64,000 nt of DNA from Choanephora cucurbitarum. Taxonomy: Eukaryota; Mucoromycota; Mucoromycetes; Mucorales; Choanephoraceae. The notes beneath the pieces were generated by a model, which was given only the letters and a program-made list of their open reading frames with translations, searched no databases and was not told the origin of the DNA. The position numbers were made by a program, and so were the translations under genes. The DNA lies in assembly GCA_025331435.1 (NCBI GenBank), contig JAIWNI010000030.1:248001-312000 (forward strand), read 5' to 3'. This document shows positions 23,565-37,308 of this stretch, piece after piece (within the stretch, counting starts at the first letter, position 1; the number at the start of each line of letters is the position of its first letter).

Positions 23565-26200
23565 ACTGTTGCGTACAGAGAAAGAAACTACTCCTGAATT
23601 TGAGAATCAAGAAAAAGAAAAAAAGCCATTTTTTTATATACAAACTTTTCTCTAGAAATTTAGCTTGTCATTTCAATATTGCAATTCCGCTAAATAATGG
23701 TTGATCACAAGAGTTACACAATACTTTTGTCTTTCTTTCCTGATTTAATAAGCCATTTTACGTCATTTAAACAATTTGCATTTGTTACTTGGTTGGTATT
23801 AAGATGAAATGACAACTAAAAGAATTTTGAAAAGCATGTGTATAGATAAGTAGGATGTAAAAAAGTTTTTCTTTTAGCTTCTCATTTTCCTCTCCCGAAC
23901 TTCTAACTATCTTTATAGTAACCGAGTCTATACTAAGAAAGAAATTGTCATTCAAATCATGAAATATTGCAATAAGGGACTTGTGTTTCGAAGCCTTTAA
24001 AACCAATAGTGGTTTTTATATCACATGAAATGTTATACAACGCCTTTTTATCTGTCACTGTTGCTCTTAACTTTAAATCTAACTCAGATTCTACAGACAT
24101 GATTGTTCAAATGATTTGGATGAGCTCATTGGAAAACGGTAGAAATCAACTTTTCTCGACCCCACATGAGTAAGCGGAGTGATAAATGAGAGATACAAAG
24201 CAAGGCATTGGTTCACCGAGATAAGACACCATTTGTTATCGTGCAGCATGTTGGTTTAGCTTCAAACAACATAGCACTTGTATTGTTTTATGAATACTTT
24301 ACTCTGTTGTTTCAGAATTGGTTTTGTTGGTTAAGCAAATGTATCAAGTATAATACATAAGGAGTACTAGTCAAAAACATTATTTCAGCTAACCTACAAA
24401 AGAGTTTGAACAGACATTTATGTTTGATCTAAGCTATCTTTTTCTTCTATGAAAATCATAACCTTTGAATCGATGATCAAAGCATTTTTGTGAAGTATAG
24501 AGCTGTTAAATAATGGTAGTCTATCTCGACTTTGTTATTTAGTACAAAGACAACTAACTCTTTGTCACGTTAGTTTGCTATTGACTGTCAAAAGTTTCTG
24601 AAAACTCATTCAGTTTGTGTCTCTACTTTTACATGCTGTAAGTCACATACTTCATTTTATATTATGCAATCAGTATAGCCCTGATTGAACATATGACTGC
24701 TGTCTTGATGTAAACCAAGTTAAAGCAATGTTTTCTAGTTGTTTTCTAGCTGAAGAAGACAATAGAATATCTTTGTCCTGTTGTCTTTGAGTTATGTGTC
24801 TAAACGTATATGTATCTATTTTGACCAAACCATGTTTGATCTTATCTGATGGACACGACTGTCTTCTATTCTGACAAAAATTGTTATAAAACAGTCCAAA
24901 CTTCTTGTTTTCTAACTTTCTCAGGATGCACACATCCAATGTTGTACCAATATCTTAATATGGGCATTAGTGAACAGATATCCCTGCAGCAAATTCCTTT
25001 TTCTCTCTTTGAAGTCTTAATAAAGATAACAACAGTCTCAGAAAGTACTCGCAAGTCTCCATTATCAGTCACATTTAACCAGTATACAGCTTGCATAACA
25101 AATATGAAATAAAATAGTGAATCAAGGAATGCAGCATGGATTCAATCGAACACAGGCTTTTAAGTTTTCACTGATGAATTCCAATGTTTCATCGGATATG
25201 AATAAGATGTTATCTCAAAAAATTAGCCTATTCAATAGTGTTCTTTGGTTTCCACTTGATAGCATACTAAAGATGTTGTCATGAATGCCTTTGTATCATT
25301 TAGAGTTGTTCTCTGCTTTTTTTTTGGGAGAAGGGGGAGGGGGAAGAGGGCTTTCCAAATAACAATAAAGAAGAAGAGAAAAAAGGAGAGATAGGGAGTG
25401 AATGTATGTACAAGTATCAGTCTTTTCTTTTCTATTACGTTCTTTTTTTTTGTTTAGTTCAAAGAGCTTGATATGAATCTTATTATTGACTACAACGCTC
25501 TGTTGATGCAAACCCTAATAAACTTGCTTTACATGAGATTCAAAAGAAATGCAAAAGATCACTGCGGGCGCAATAAAAAGGGGCGGTATAAAAGACGTTG
25601 TCACTATCAAAAAGCAAAAAGGGATCCACTTTGTTTGTTTATGATGCGTTTTGTTCACAAAAACAAAGACGGACATCATTCCTTATACAGTAGCCATTCA
25701 ATTGGACCTTATCATATCATTTCTTGACTTATTTTTCAGGAGAAAGGGGAGGAATTGGCAAGCAGATTTATGGTGCTTGCTAATGACAGGAAAGTCTTTT
25801 GTTGTTATTGCCGTTGTGTACTATAAGCTACTTATTGATAATGAGTACACCTAAAGAAATCTTCTTTTTTTTTTTACAAAATCTAATTGGTTTTGTCCAT
25901 AAAAAGATATTTGTAAGAACTATGCTATTCTTTGCAGATGAACCATGACCAACTTTGGCATTCAATGAAGCTCAAGTCATGATACAAACTTGCCAAACTG
26001 AAAAATTCATGCTGTGCATTTAGCTTTTGGATGGTGACGCACTCACTCACTTCATCTTCGTTCGGAGTTATAAGGATTTCGCGACACGTAAGTTCGTTTT
26101 TTGTATTTTTTTAAGGCAAAAAGAAGTCTACTTTTTATTTTTACTATTTTTCTTGTAATAGAAAACCTACTTATACACCAACTCTAAACTATATTCAAAT
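23565..26200. other. Intergenic region with divergent promoters
   Basis: 2.6 kb between the second SulP gene (minus) and RPT1 (plus), so both promoters lie here. A+T-rich, no exon chain found. A G-quadruplex-type motif at 25326-25350 is listed separately. Open frames under 90 codons have no motif. Confidence 0.5.
25326..25350 (+). other. G-quadruplex-type motif
   Basis: Four G tracts, GGG, GGGGG, GGGGG and GGG, with loops AGAA, A and AAGA, about 0.85 kb upstream of RPT1. It is directly preceded by a T tract. Structure-forming potential is inferred from the pattern only. Confidence 0.55.
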
Positions 26201-27881
26201 ATGCCACCAAAAGCTGACTGGGAAAAATGTAAGCGATAGTTTAATTTCCAGGTAGTAATGTTCCATCTGACTGACGCCATGCTTTAGACGAAAAGAATGT
26301 TGAGGATAAAGAAGAAGAGAAGATTGTTGGTAAAGTATCTGCACTCTAAGTTGCTTTCGATGACTCATCTTACCTTTCGCTTTCACTACTATCAGCTTTG
26401 GATGAAGGCGACATTAAGCTCTTGACTACTTATGTAAGTCTTTGTCTACTTTTTTTTTATACTTTCAAGCAATGGTATACTTATGCATCTACAATAGGGC
26501 CAAGGTCCATACACAAAAGAATTAAAGGCTTTGGAACAAGATTTGAAGGACATTCAAAAGCGCGTAAATGAACATATAGGTACTATCGTCATTGTAGTCT
26601 ATTGGAAGAGATTATTCTAATTTGAGCATATTATAGGTGTCAAAGAATCTGATACAGGTCTTGCTGCACCTAATTTGTGGGATATTCCTGCTGATAAACA
26701 ACGAATGCAGGAAGAACAACCTCTACAAGTTGCTCGCTGTACAAAAATCATTCAAGGAGAAAACAACGAGGATCCAAAATACGTGATCAACGTCAAGCAA
26801 ATCGCAAAGTTTGTTGTAGAATTAGTTCGACATGTCTCTCCAACAGATATTGAAGAAGGCATGCGTGTTGGGTAAACTTGTTTTATATGGGAAAAATCAT
26901 AGACAGCAGACAGGACTCAATGCCTTGTTTTTTTTATAGTGTTGATCGTACGAAATATCAAATTCAAATCCCTTTACCACCCAAGATTGATCCTTCAGTC
27001 ACTATGATGCAGGTAGAAGAAAAGCCAGATGTGACTTACAGTGATATTGGTGGTTGTAAGGAACAGATTGAGCGTCTCTGTGAAGTAGTTGAGTTACCAC
27101 TCCTTCAACCTGAACGATTTGTCAATCTTGGTATTGACCCCCCTAAGGGTGTATTGCTCTATGGTCCCCCTGGTACCGGTAAGACACTCTGTGCTCGTGC
27201 CGTTGCTAATAGAACAGACGCTACTTTTATTCGTGTTATTGGTTCTGAATTGGTTCAAAAATATGTGGGTGAGGGTGCACGTATGGTGCGTGAACTATTT
27301 GAGATGGCACGTACAAAGAAGGCCTGTATCATCTTCTTTGATGAAGTAGATGCTATCGGTGGTGCTCGTTTTGACGATGGTGCTGGTGGCGATAATGAAG
27401 TTCAACGTACCATGTTGGAACTTATCAACCAACTGGATGGTTTTGATCCTAGAGGTAACATTAAGGTCTTGATGGCTACCAACAGACCTGATACTTTAGA
27501 TCCTGCTCTCTTGAGACCTGGTCGTTTAGATCGTCGTGTTGAATTTGGTTTGCCCGATTTGGAAGGCCGTGCTCATATCATGCGTATCCATGCTAAGAGC
27601 ATGAGTGTAGAAAGAGATATTCGTTATGAGTTGATTGCCAGATTGTGTCCTAATGCTACAGGTGCTGAATTGAGAAGTGTGTGTACAGAAGCTGGTATGT
27701 TTGCTATTCGTGCAAGAAGAAAGGTTGCCACCGAAAAAGACTTCTTAGAGTCTGTCAACAAGGTGATTAAGGGCTATCAAAAGTTCTCCAGTACTCCTAA
27801 AGTAAGTTTGTTGTTGTCAATGTACTCAGGCTTCCTTATACTTATGCTTCTTTTCTTTGTTAGTATCTTATGTGGAATTAG
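26201..27881 (+). CDS. RPT1: 26S proteasome regulatory ATPase subunit RPT1
   Basis: One of six AAA ATPases of the 19S base (yeast Rpt1, human PSMC2), unfolding substrates into the 20S core. Seven exons, 26201-26228, 26288-26329, 26396-26433, 26498-26579, 26637-26871, 26940-27801 and 27864-27881, all phase-consistent, give 434 aa against about 433 in human. N-terminal coiled-coil segment ([15 protein letters not shown]) and OB fold precede the AAA module: Walker A GPPGTGKT (217-224), Walker [13 protein letters not shown], arginine-finger region [12 protein letters not shown]1-specific stretches include [21 protein letters not shown] final 18-nt exon supplies the last residues YLMWN. The start is chosen from MPPK as in the family. 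Product identity is very secure. Confidence 0.97.
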
Positions 27882-28008
27882 ATAAGCTTTTGGTTTTTTT
27901 TATAATAAAATAAGATACTATTGTTTATTTGATGATTCATGCATTAAATGGAATAGAGAGAATGGTGCATGTATATAATTTAAAGATGGATTTGTTCTAA
28001 AAGGCAAC

Positions 28009-28230
28009 TTATTCTTGACTGGCACGCTTGAGCATTTTAGAGACACGTCTACGGCTAAGGATGTTGATCTTAGTATCATCAACTACCCTGTTGCCACTGA
28101 CAACACGATTGATTTCAAGATCATTGGCAACATCCTTGACCTGGGCACCAACAACATTGTTCTTGACTTCGGCAGAGACAGTGAGAGCAAGAGCGGCAAT
28201 AGCAGAGATCAAGAGAGTAGCGCGAACCAT
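28009..28230 (-). CDS. Small secreted protein A (paralogue of 28885-29151)
   Basis: A single-exon 73-residue protein. Residues 1-20 (MVRATLLISAIAALALTVSA) form a classical signal peptide with an Ala-x-Ala-like end; the mature part, about 53 residues, has alternating hydrophobic and polar residues, no cysteine, and a basic end containing SRRR and LKR. It aligns along its length with the neighbouring protein encoded at 28885-29151: signal peptide nearly identical, then EV(K/R)xNV(V/I)G and DLEINRVVSGN versus NLQLKKIVSNN. Same strand, 654 bp apart, so a tandem duplication. I do not recognise the family. It could be a wall-associated or effector-like secreted peptide; function is unknown. Confidence 0.7.
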   Translation of the reverse strand: MVRATLLISAIAALALTVSAEVKNNVVGAQVKDVANDLEINRVVSGNRVVDDTKINILSRRRVSKMLKRASQE

Positions 28231-28294
28231 GATTGATTTGTAGTTGTAAAGTGAAAGTAAGGAAGAAGAAAAAAACTTGAAAAGAAACGTTGCG

Positions 28295-28301
28295 TTATAT
28301 A
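28295..28301 (-). promoter_or_regulatory. TATA box of small secreted protein A
   Basis: TATATAA on the minus strand, 65 nt upstream of the start codon. The paralogue has a comparable element at a similar distance, which supports both as real, possibly strongly expressed promoters. Confidence 0.5.
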
Positions 28302-28884
28302 TGCTTTTTTTTGTTGACATTGTCAGATTAGAACATTGTGTTGATTTAAAGAATAAAGCAGGAGGAAGGAGAGAGAGAGAAATCAAAGGGGGTAGTCAAC
28401 AAACAAAGAAGACGAAAAGAGTAAACAAAAAAAAGGAGGGAGTGTATCTAAAGGAGATGCAGCAGGGGAAGATCTAACCAAACAAGCATTCACGTAATAA
28501 GGAGATGTATCGAAACCGCTGGGAGAATAAAAAGAAATCACAAAAGCAGAGATAGCTGACGCGAACTGTATCTTAATGGTATATCAATTTGCAATTAGAC
28601 ATGAAGGAACACTGAACGCTTAGTTTGAAACAAATACAGACATTCGATCATTTAACAGATTTGAAAAAAAAACAAATATTTTGGTTCTGTATTGATATGT
28701 TGTCTTTTTTTTTGACGATCTTTGCTTACAAATAGAGAAGGACAGATAGAGTTTAAGAGATAAGTCAATAATAAGAATCTTTATTTAATTGTCAAATTAG
28801 ATGCTGCTTGAAACAAATTTTATAATTTAAGATGATGAGAGAAATATAAATGTAATGAGAATGCAAAAAGAACAACCAGTTTCT
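28302..28884. other. Intergenic interval between the secreted-protein paralogues
   Basis: 583 bp upstream of gene A and downstream of gene B. Purine-rich on the plus strand around 28360-28470. No gene recognised. Confidence 0.4.
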
Positions 28885-29151
28885 TTAAACAGTGTTAGCT
28901 GAAGAACCTTTGAGGGGTTGACCTTTAGTTCTTTCAATTACGACCTTCTTAATGGCATCTCTCTTGAGGACTTTAGCGTTAACGTTTTTAACAATGTCAT
29001 TATTGGAAACGATCTTTTTGAGTTGGAGATTGTTGAGGATATTTTCCAAGCCTAAGCCAATAACATTACCTCTCACTTCATCTGCAGGAGCAGCGGAAGC
29101 AGTGAAAGCAAGAGCAGCAATAGCAGAGATTAAGAAAGCAGCACGAACCAT
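28885..29151 (-). CDS. Small secreted protein B (paralogue of 28009-28230)
   Basis: A single-exon 88-residue protein with signal peptide MVRAAFLISAIAALAFTASA followed by APADEV. The mature part aligns with protein A up to the LKR/LSR region and then carries an extra basic tail (KKVVIERTKGQPLKG). No cysteine, no recognised domain. Conserved between the two: NV(V/I)G, a leucine/isoleucine-patterned helix, and (V/I)VS(G/N)N. LKRD and ILSRRR offer dibasic sites where a Kex2-type protease could cut, but this is speculative. Upstream in orientation, at 29152-29483, lies the MCM6 3' end. Confidence 0.72.
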   Translation of the reverse strand: MVRAAFLISAIAALAFTASAAPADEVRGNVIGLGLENILNNLQLKKIVSNNDIVKNVNAKVLKRDAIKKVVIERTKGQPLKGSSANTV

Positions 29152-29202
29152 GTTTAGATTGGATGAAGATGATAATTCTTATTTTCAAGAAAGTGTCCTG
29201 CT

Positions 29203-29209
29203 TTTTATA
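29203..29209 (-). promoter_or_regulatory. TATA box of small secreted protein B
   Basis: TATAAAA on the minus strand, 52 nt upstream of the start codon, mirroring the TATA element of paralogue A. Confidence 0.5.
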
Positions 29210-29483
29210 TCTTTTTTAAAATGTGCATCTCTGCAGAGATTTAAGAAAATAGTGTTACTCATGTTATGCAAGAACAATGAAGGAGGCAGACGGGCATGTA
29301 CTTGTGCTTCAAGTTATTTAATCTCCCAATTTTAATCTATTATGTTCAAGAATTTTTGTTGAAATTTTTATTAGAAATGCAGAAGCCTTTCAAATGATAT
29401 TTACACACTTGGTAATTAAAGCAGTTATATATGTATATTAATGGATGAAATAAGAAGGAGAATAAGCAAAGAAAATAATCGGT

Positions 29484-32556
<3,073 letters not shown>

Positions 32557-33419
32557 AGTGTTGTTTAAAAATAAGGGTTGTTAAAAGAGACAGGGAATCA
32601 AAAAAAAAGGAACGCGAAAAACCTATAACAAGCAAAAAATATTTTTTAATCTCAGAAACGCGGTGAGGCGGCGTACGTTTATATAGTTGACCTACGAATT
32701 AAAACTGTCACATTGAATTAAATTGGTGCAAGTGAGTCTATTTCAAAGTCATAAAGGTTTCTTCTTCCTGACTGACAGTTTTCTTATACTTTTTGACTTT
32801 CATGCCTTTTCGAAATTCAGGGTTCGTTCAAAAATTTAGAGCATACTATTTCAAGGAGGTAGTCAATTATAGAAAGCATACCTTCGGTTTAGATTCAGAA
32901 TTGATACTCTCTATTCAATTGTTGCATAAAGTAATAAAACCAATACATATGTACTTCATTTTGAGATACAATGGCCTATCTTGTATTGAAAAGATAAGAG
33001 CGCATGTATACTGGCAGCTCAATATCTTTGGTGGATTGATCACTTGCATATAAAAGTTTATTGATTTCAACAGTTATATCGATTCATTTCGATCTTTAGG
33101 ATTGTGTGCTGCAATTGTACTGAGCCATTGAAAAACTTCAACCTACTTCTTGTATGACTCCATAGTCTTGCGACGTTTGACACATTTGAGATCAAATTCT
33201 TTCGCAGAAAACATTCATCATTATCACTATAGATTTAGCAATCTGATCACCAACAAAAACAAGTCTAGAATGACTATATAGGCAGGTGCTATGGATCATG
33301 TACAGTGATAAACTAAATAAGGATGAGGCAGTATGTACTGCTAGATCATGATATAAAGGTAATGTGCTAGAATGATAGCACAGGTCTAGTAAAAGACAAG
33401 TAGCTCTCTAGCATCTCAA
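32557..33419. other. Intergenic region upstream of MCM6
   Basis: Holds the MCM6 promoter and the 5' flank of the transposon-like relic. An 86-codon plus-strand frame at 32793-33053 has no recognisable motif. It might be a remnant of the relic's N-terminal part, but I cannot support that. Confidence 0.4.
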
Positions 33420-34620
33420 TATAGTAACTACAATCAACTTGATGAATGTGTTGCTGGTATTCAACAAAAGATCGTATCAATTGTCAAAAATGCCCGAGTT
33501 AACAAAGTAAGCAACAATGAAAAGTTGATTCGTGATTCAAGAAATGCAATCAAAGTGTGCATAGATGAATCAAAGGCTGAAAGAAGTAGAATTTTTTTGC
33601 TATTCAGCAAGTGAAAATATCGGCTGTATTTCGCAGAAGAGCACTCAATCTGATCAAGCGAGACCAAAAAGCGCCTAGGCAAAGTAAATCGCTACAACGC
33701 ATCATCAAACAGTTCACAGTTGCTAAAGATAAGGACTTGCAGCTTACAGTTGATCTTGCTGTTATTGCCATTGATTTCATCTTTTGTGGTACTGTTAAAA
33801 TGATCGAATTAATGCCTGTTTTTGTTCTATCTCAAGCTCTACAACAGGTTTTCTGCACTGGCTAAGACTGAAGAGAACGAAGGCTTTCGACGCTTGCCAC
33901 CATCAAATGTAATCAATGCTCCAGATATTGACCTTGGAAGCCGAAGTAAAGTCAGCAGACACAAATCCACTGCTGCAGAAGCAAACAAATTGGGTTTGAT
34001 TGAGAAGGCGTTGTCAAAGAAAAGTATATCCGATGTATGTTTTGAATCGCTTCTTCAGACAGACTATTACCTATTGCAAGACAGTCGATAGACAGTCAGG
34101 AGCTCTTACAGCTCCTCAAAAAGATTCAAGCAGGCCTTGAAACAGGAATACTTTACCAAGAAAATCGAGGGTTGCTTTTGTTCTCATGAAAGGGAGAGCA
34201 TAAAACCGAATCCTAAAAAGGAAAGAAAAAGAAGAAACCAAGAAGAGATGTTAAGAAGAAAGGGAAAGAATTGCAAAGAGAAGACTTGATTATGCTGACT
34301 GGTGACCGTGTATAAGGCATAGATGTAAGAATATGAGATAATCTAAGATATGGTGGCGCTTGAAAGTAAGACATACCCTCGAGATATACAATTGTCTACA
34401 TCACGAATGAAAATCGTACTTCGCAAACATATGTCTATTGTTTTGACAAACTTGCTCATGTGAAATTGCGTACTATCAGCAGGGTAGAATATCCTATAGG
34501 GAAATTGAAGGTTCTTTTATCTTCTATAATTCTAACTGTCCTTCTGCCCCAAATTAGTTTAATACAAGCTCAAGAGACAAACTGTCTGTCTTTGCTATTG
34601 CCATTTCTAGGATAATGACA
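33420..34620 (+). pseudogene. Decayed TnpB/Fanzor-like (RuvC plus Zn-ribbon) transposon ORF
   Basis: A plus-strand coding relic spread over three frames with several stops and at least three frame changes. Pieces in order: a helical stretch ending SRNAIKVCIDESKAERSRIF (stop at 33612); a second frame from 33611 (LAVIAIDFIF, LMPVFVLSQAL); a third frame with NEGFRRLPPSN and NAPDIDLGSRSK (33923-33937), then KKSISDVCFESLL to a stop at 34089; a lysine-rich segment; LIMLTGDR (34301-34309); TNENRTSQTYVYC (34418-34441); NSNCPS (34534); and SSRDKLSVFAIAI (34571). The terminal TSQ-x3-C...NCP ribbon followed by RDxxS is the layout of the C-terminal RuvC/zinc-ribbon of TnpB and its eukaryotic Fanzor homologues. 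From memory, intact relatives are multicopy in Mucoromycota. The family name is inference; the decay is plain. Confidence 0.65.
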
Positions 34621-37308
34621 TTGCTTTTCCAAAAAATCCTTTCTGCTTTCTCGAGAGTCACTAGTTGTTCTAACACTGATTTCAATAACAAAACGGCAGC
34701 CTTTTATAAAAGAAGCAATGCAATAACTGGATGCGAGGCATAATAATCGACTTGAGTAAGTTTTTTGTTGTCATTTAGACGTCCTAAACGTAAAATACTC
34801 AGCTTACAACATTTGAGACATATCTACTTTCGCTTTTAATTAGTTTATTGAAGACCGCTACTATATCAAACTCATTTGTCTTTAGCTATTTGTATTAAAG
34901 CGTTCCATGATCTTGTTGTTGCAGTTTTTAAGGGAGCATTGGTCGACACCAATAAGACACCCGCATCGCTTCTTTGTGTCTTGAAGATTTTGTAGAAGAA
35001 ATGTTTCTGAGAACAAAAAGTGCAGTGCATCATATGCATTTTATGAGAAAACTCGTTGATCCTCTGACATACGAAGATGGTATGCTTTGTTTGGTCAGGT
35101 AGATTGAGACGTACTAACTAAAAAGTTATGTGTTTTATATGATGCTATGTACTATTAGAAGTTAGACCCATAAAAGATGATAGAAGCTTACTAGCAGCAA
35201 GTAAAGAAGGCAGTGCTGTCTATGAACGAACGAGAACAAAACACTCAGAGGTTTACAGAAACATAACTAATTGTCTTGAAATATGATATGTTAAGATCAT
35301 TTACTATCAACATACAGACACAAAGTACGACTGGTCCACTGCAATAAGTAAAGCACCTTCATACTTTGTAAGCAATTAGCTAAATAATATACATTTTGCA
35401 GTGAAAAAGAAAACGTATCGAAATAATCGAACGATGACTTCGTATACTCACTCTTTTATTGTTTTAGCAACCAAGCGATAATAACTATAATGAGCCATTC
35501 TTAAGTTATTTCAGCCCTTCTTTTTTCATCCAAGTACTTAGACAAACCAGGCTTTTTAGCAACTTTGTCAAGTCAATGGTCAGCACTCGTCAAACATTAC
35601 AGCTCACTGTGCCAAAATACAATCAAGATAGCTAGTACGTTTACTTCAACGAATTTGATGATGGTTAACTCCTTTTTTCATGTGCAGTTCATTTTTAGAC
35701 TATTTTCTTTTACGAGACTAAAAGAGGAAAGGGGCTGAACGAGCTGAGACATACTAATAAGGCCTCGTAAGTTGCTATACAACAAGACCAAGTTTTGCGC
35801 ATGTGTTTCTTCCCTTTTCATGTTTAAAAAGGAGCTCAAAGTTATTTTCATAGATTTGCACAGCTTAGTTTTCAGCTCAAAATGAAAAGGCATATATTCA
35901 ATGGCATCATATAGATAGCAGCAACGAATAAGAGTACTGAAAGGCTTAAGGAAGAAAGAAGAAGGAATATGCATGCAGGACAGATTTTGTTCCACAAGAA
36001 AAGACAATTTGAACGTATCGAAAATATGGAACATTGAAAACATGCATGCATGTTTTTATTTAGTAGCTCCTGAAAGAAAGAACCTGCTGTCAGTATATTG
36101 CAAACTGGAAGCTATTTTGTTTATTTTATAGACTTATAACTAATTTTGTGTCTATAGTTGTTTAAAGTAGATTTCTTAGGGCCAATCAAGATAGATGTCA
36201 AACGTCTGTAAGCACAAACCACAAACACAGAACACGTTTGCTTCATGATAATATCGATCGTATGTTAGATTATGTAAGATTTGACTCCAAGATAAAGCTT
36301 AGTTTTGCATTTTCTTTTTTGCTGTAGGTAGCCAGTCTACAGTATTGAATACGAACTCAAGTACTTCCTCCCCTTTTTTTTCATTCTGAAATTATTCGTG
36401 TTTTGCGTTATGTACTCTAGTGCATTCAACAGTAAATTTTGATTGCAGTGTTATCAAATACTTCCTTATTTATTTGATGCTACCACCTGTTTTCTAGTTT
36501 CAGAATACTTGGTAGGCCGCATGTTGCCTGAGAAATATCATTGAAGTATCAGGAACCACGCTAAATATGCTGAAGTACTCCAACAATAATTTTAGGACAT
36601 CAGGGGATTCATTGTAGGATGCCTCAACTCATAATTCGGGCTAAGGTGCTCAATATTTTTTTGTAGAGAGCATCGATTAAAGAAAAAAGAAGGAGGACTA
36701 CGAACTTTTTTGACTAAGTAGCGCGAGCATAAAGGTAACAGTAACAGGCGTAATACGCGTCGGGTTTTCTTTCTGTTAGCAATTAATGATTAAGAAGATT
36801 GTTTCGGTCAGTTAGATGTGGAACAAAGGGTCCGCGTAGGTGAGACCTCATTAGTGAAGCAATTAATTGCATCACTATACAAAAGGTTAAGCTTGAGAGT
36901 AACCAGTACTCACCTTACAAATTCAGCTTATTTGCTGTTGCCTAATGGAATGTTCTAAGGAAGGCAAAGCTTGAAAACGATTTGTCTGTCTTGATGTCAA
37001 ATTAGTAGTAGTGTATAACCGAAAACACAGTAAAACAGAGAAGCCTAGTTGTTGTTTAGATACATCCCTTTCAACAAGTGGACTAGACAAACTAGATCAA
37101 AGGAAAAAAGACGCCAAGATCTAAATAGCAGTCATTTAAGAAGCATCTTTCTCGAATTTTGTTCTTTTTACTATCATCAATAAAAGTGAGACGTCTAGAC
37201 AAACTGCAATTTAGTGTTCAAAGACAGACAAACAACAGGATTATTTTCTTTTTATAGATAGATTGCTCAAATGTGAAATTAGGTAATGCAAAATCCCATT
37301 TGGTGGAA
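34621..37308. other. Gene-poor interval
   Basis: 2.7 kb between the transposon-like relic and the ArfGEF stop codon. No exon chain, RNA gene or family motif found. I looked on the minus strand for a displaced PH-domain part of the ArfGEF and saw none. A 20-bp perfect palindrome lies at 36037-36056. Confidence 0.45.
36037..36056. repeat. Perfect 20-bp palindrome
   Basis: The sequence reads AAAACATGCA and its exact reverse complement with no spacer; the core is three overlapping CATG units. No flanking gene makes use of it that I can see. Confidence 0.5.

Noticed and set aside
32793..33053. 86-codon plus-strand frame upstream of the TnpB/Fanzor-like relic
   Set aside because: Considered as the N-terminal part of the relic, but I could not match it to any expected block.
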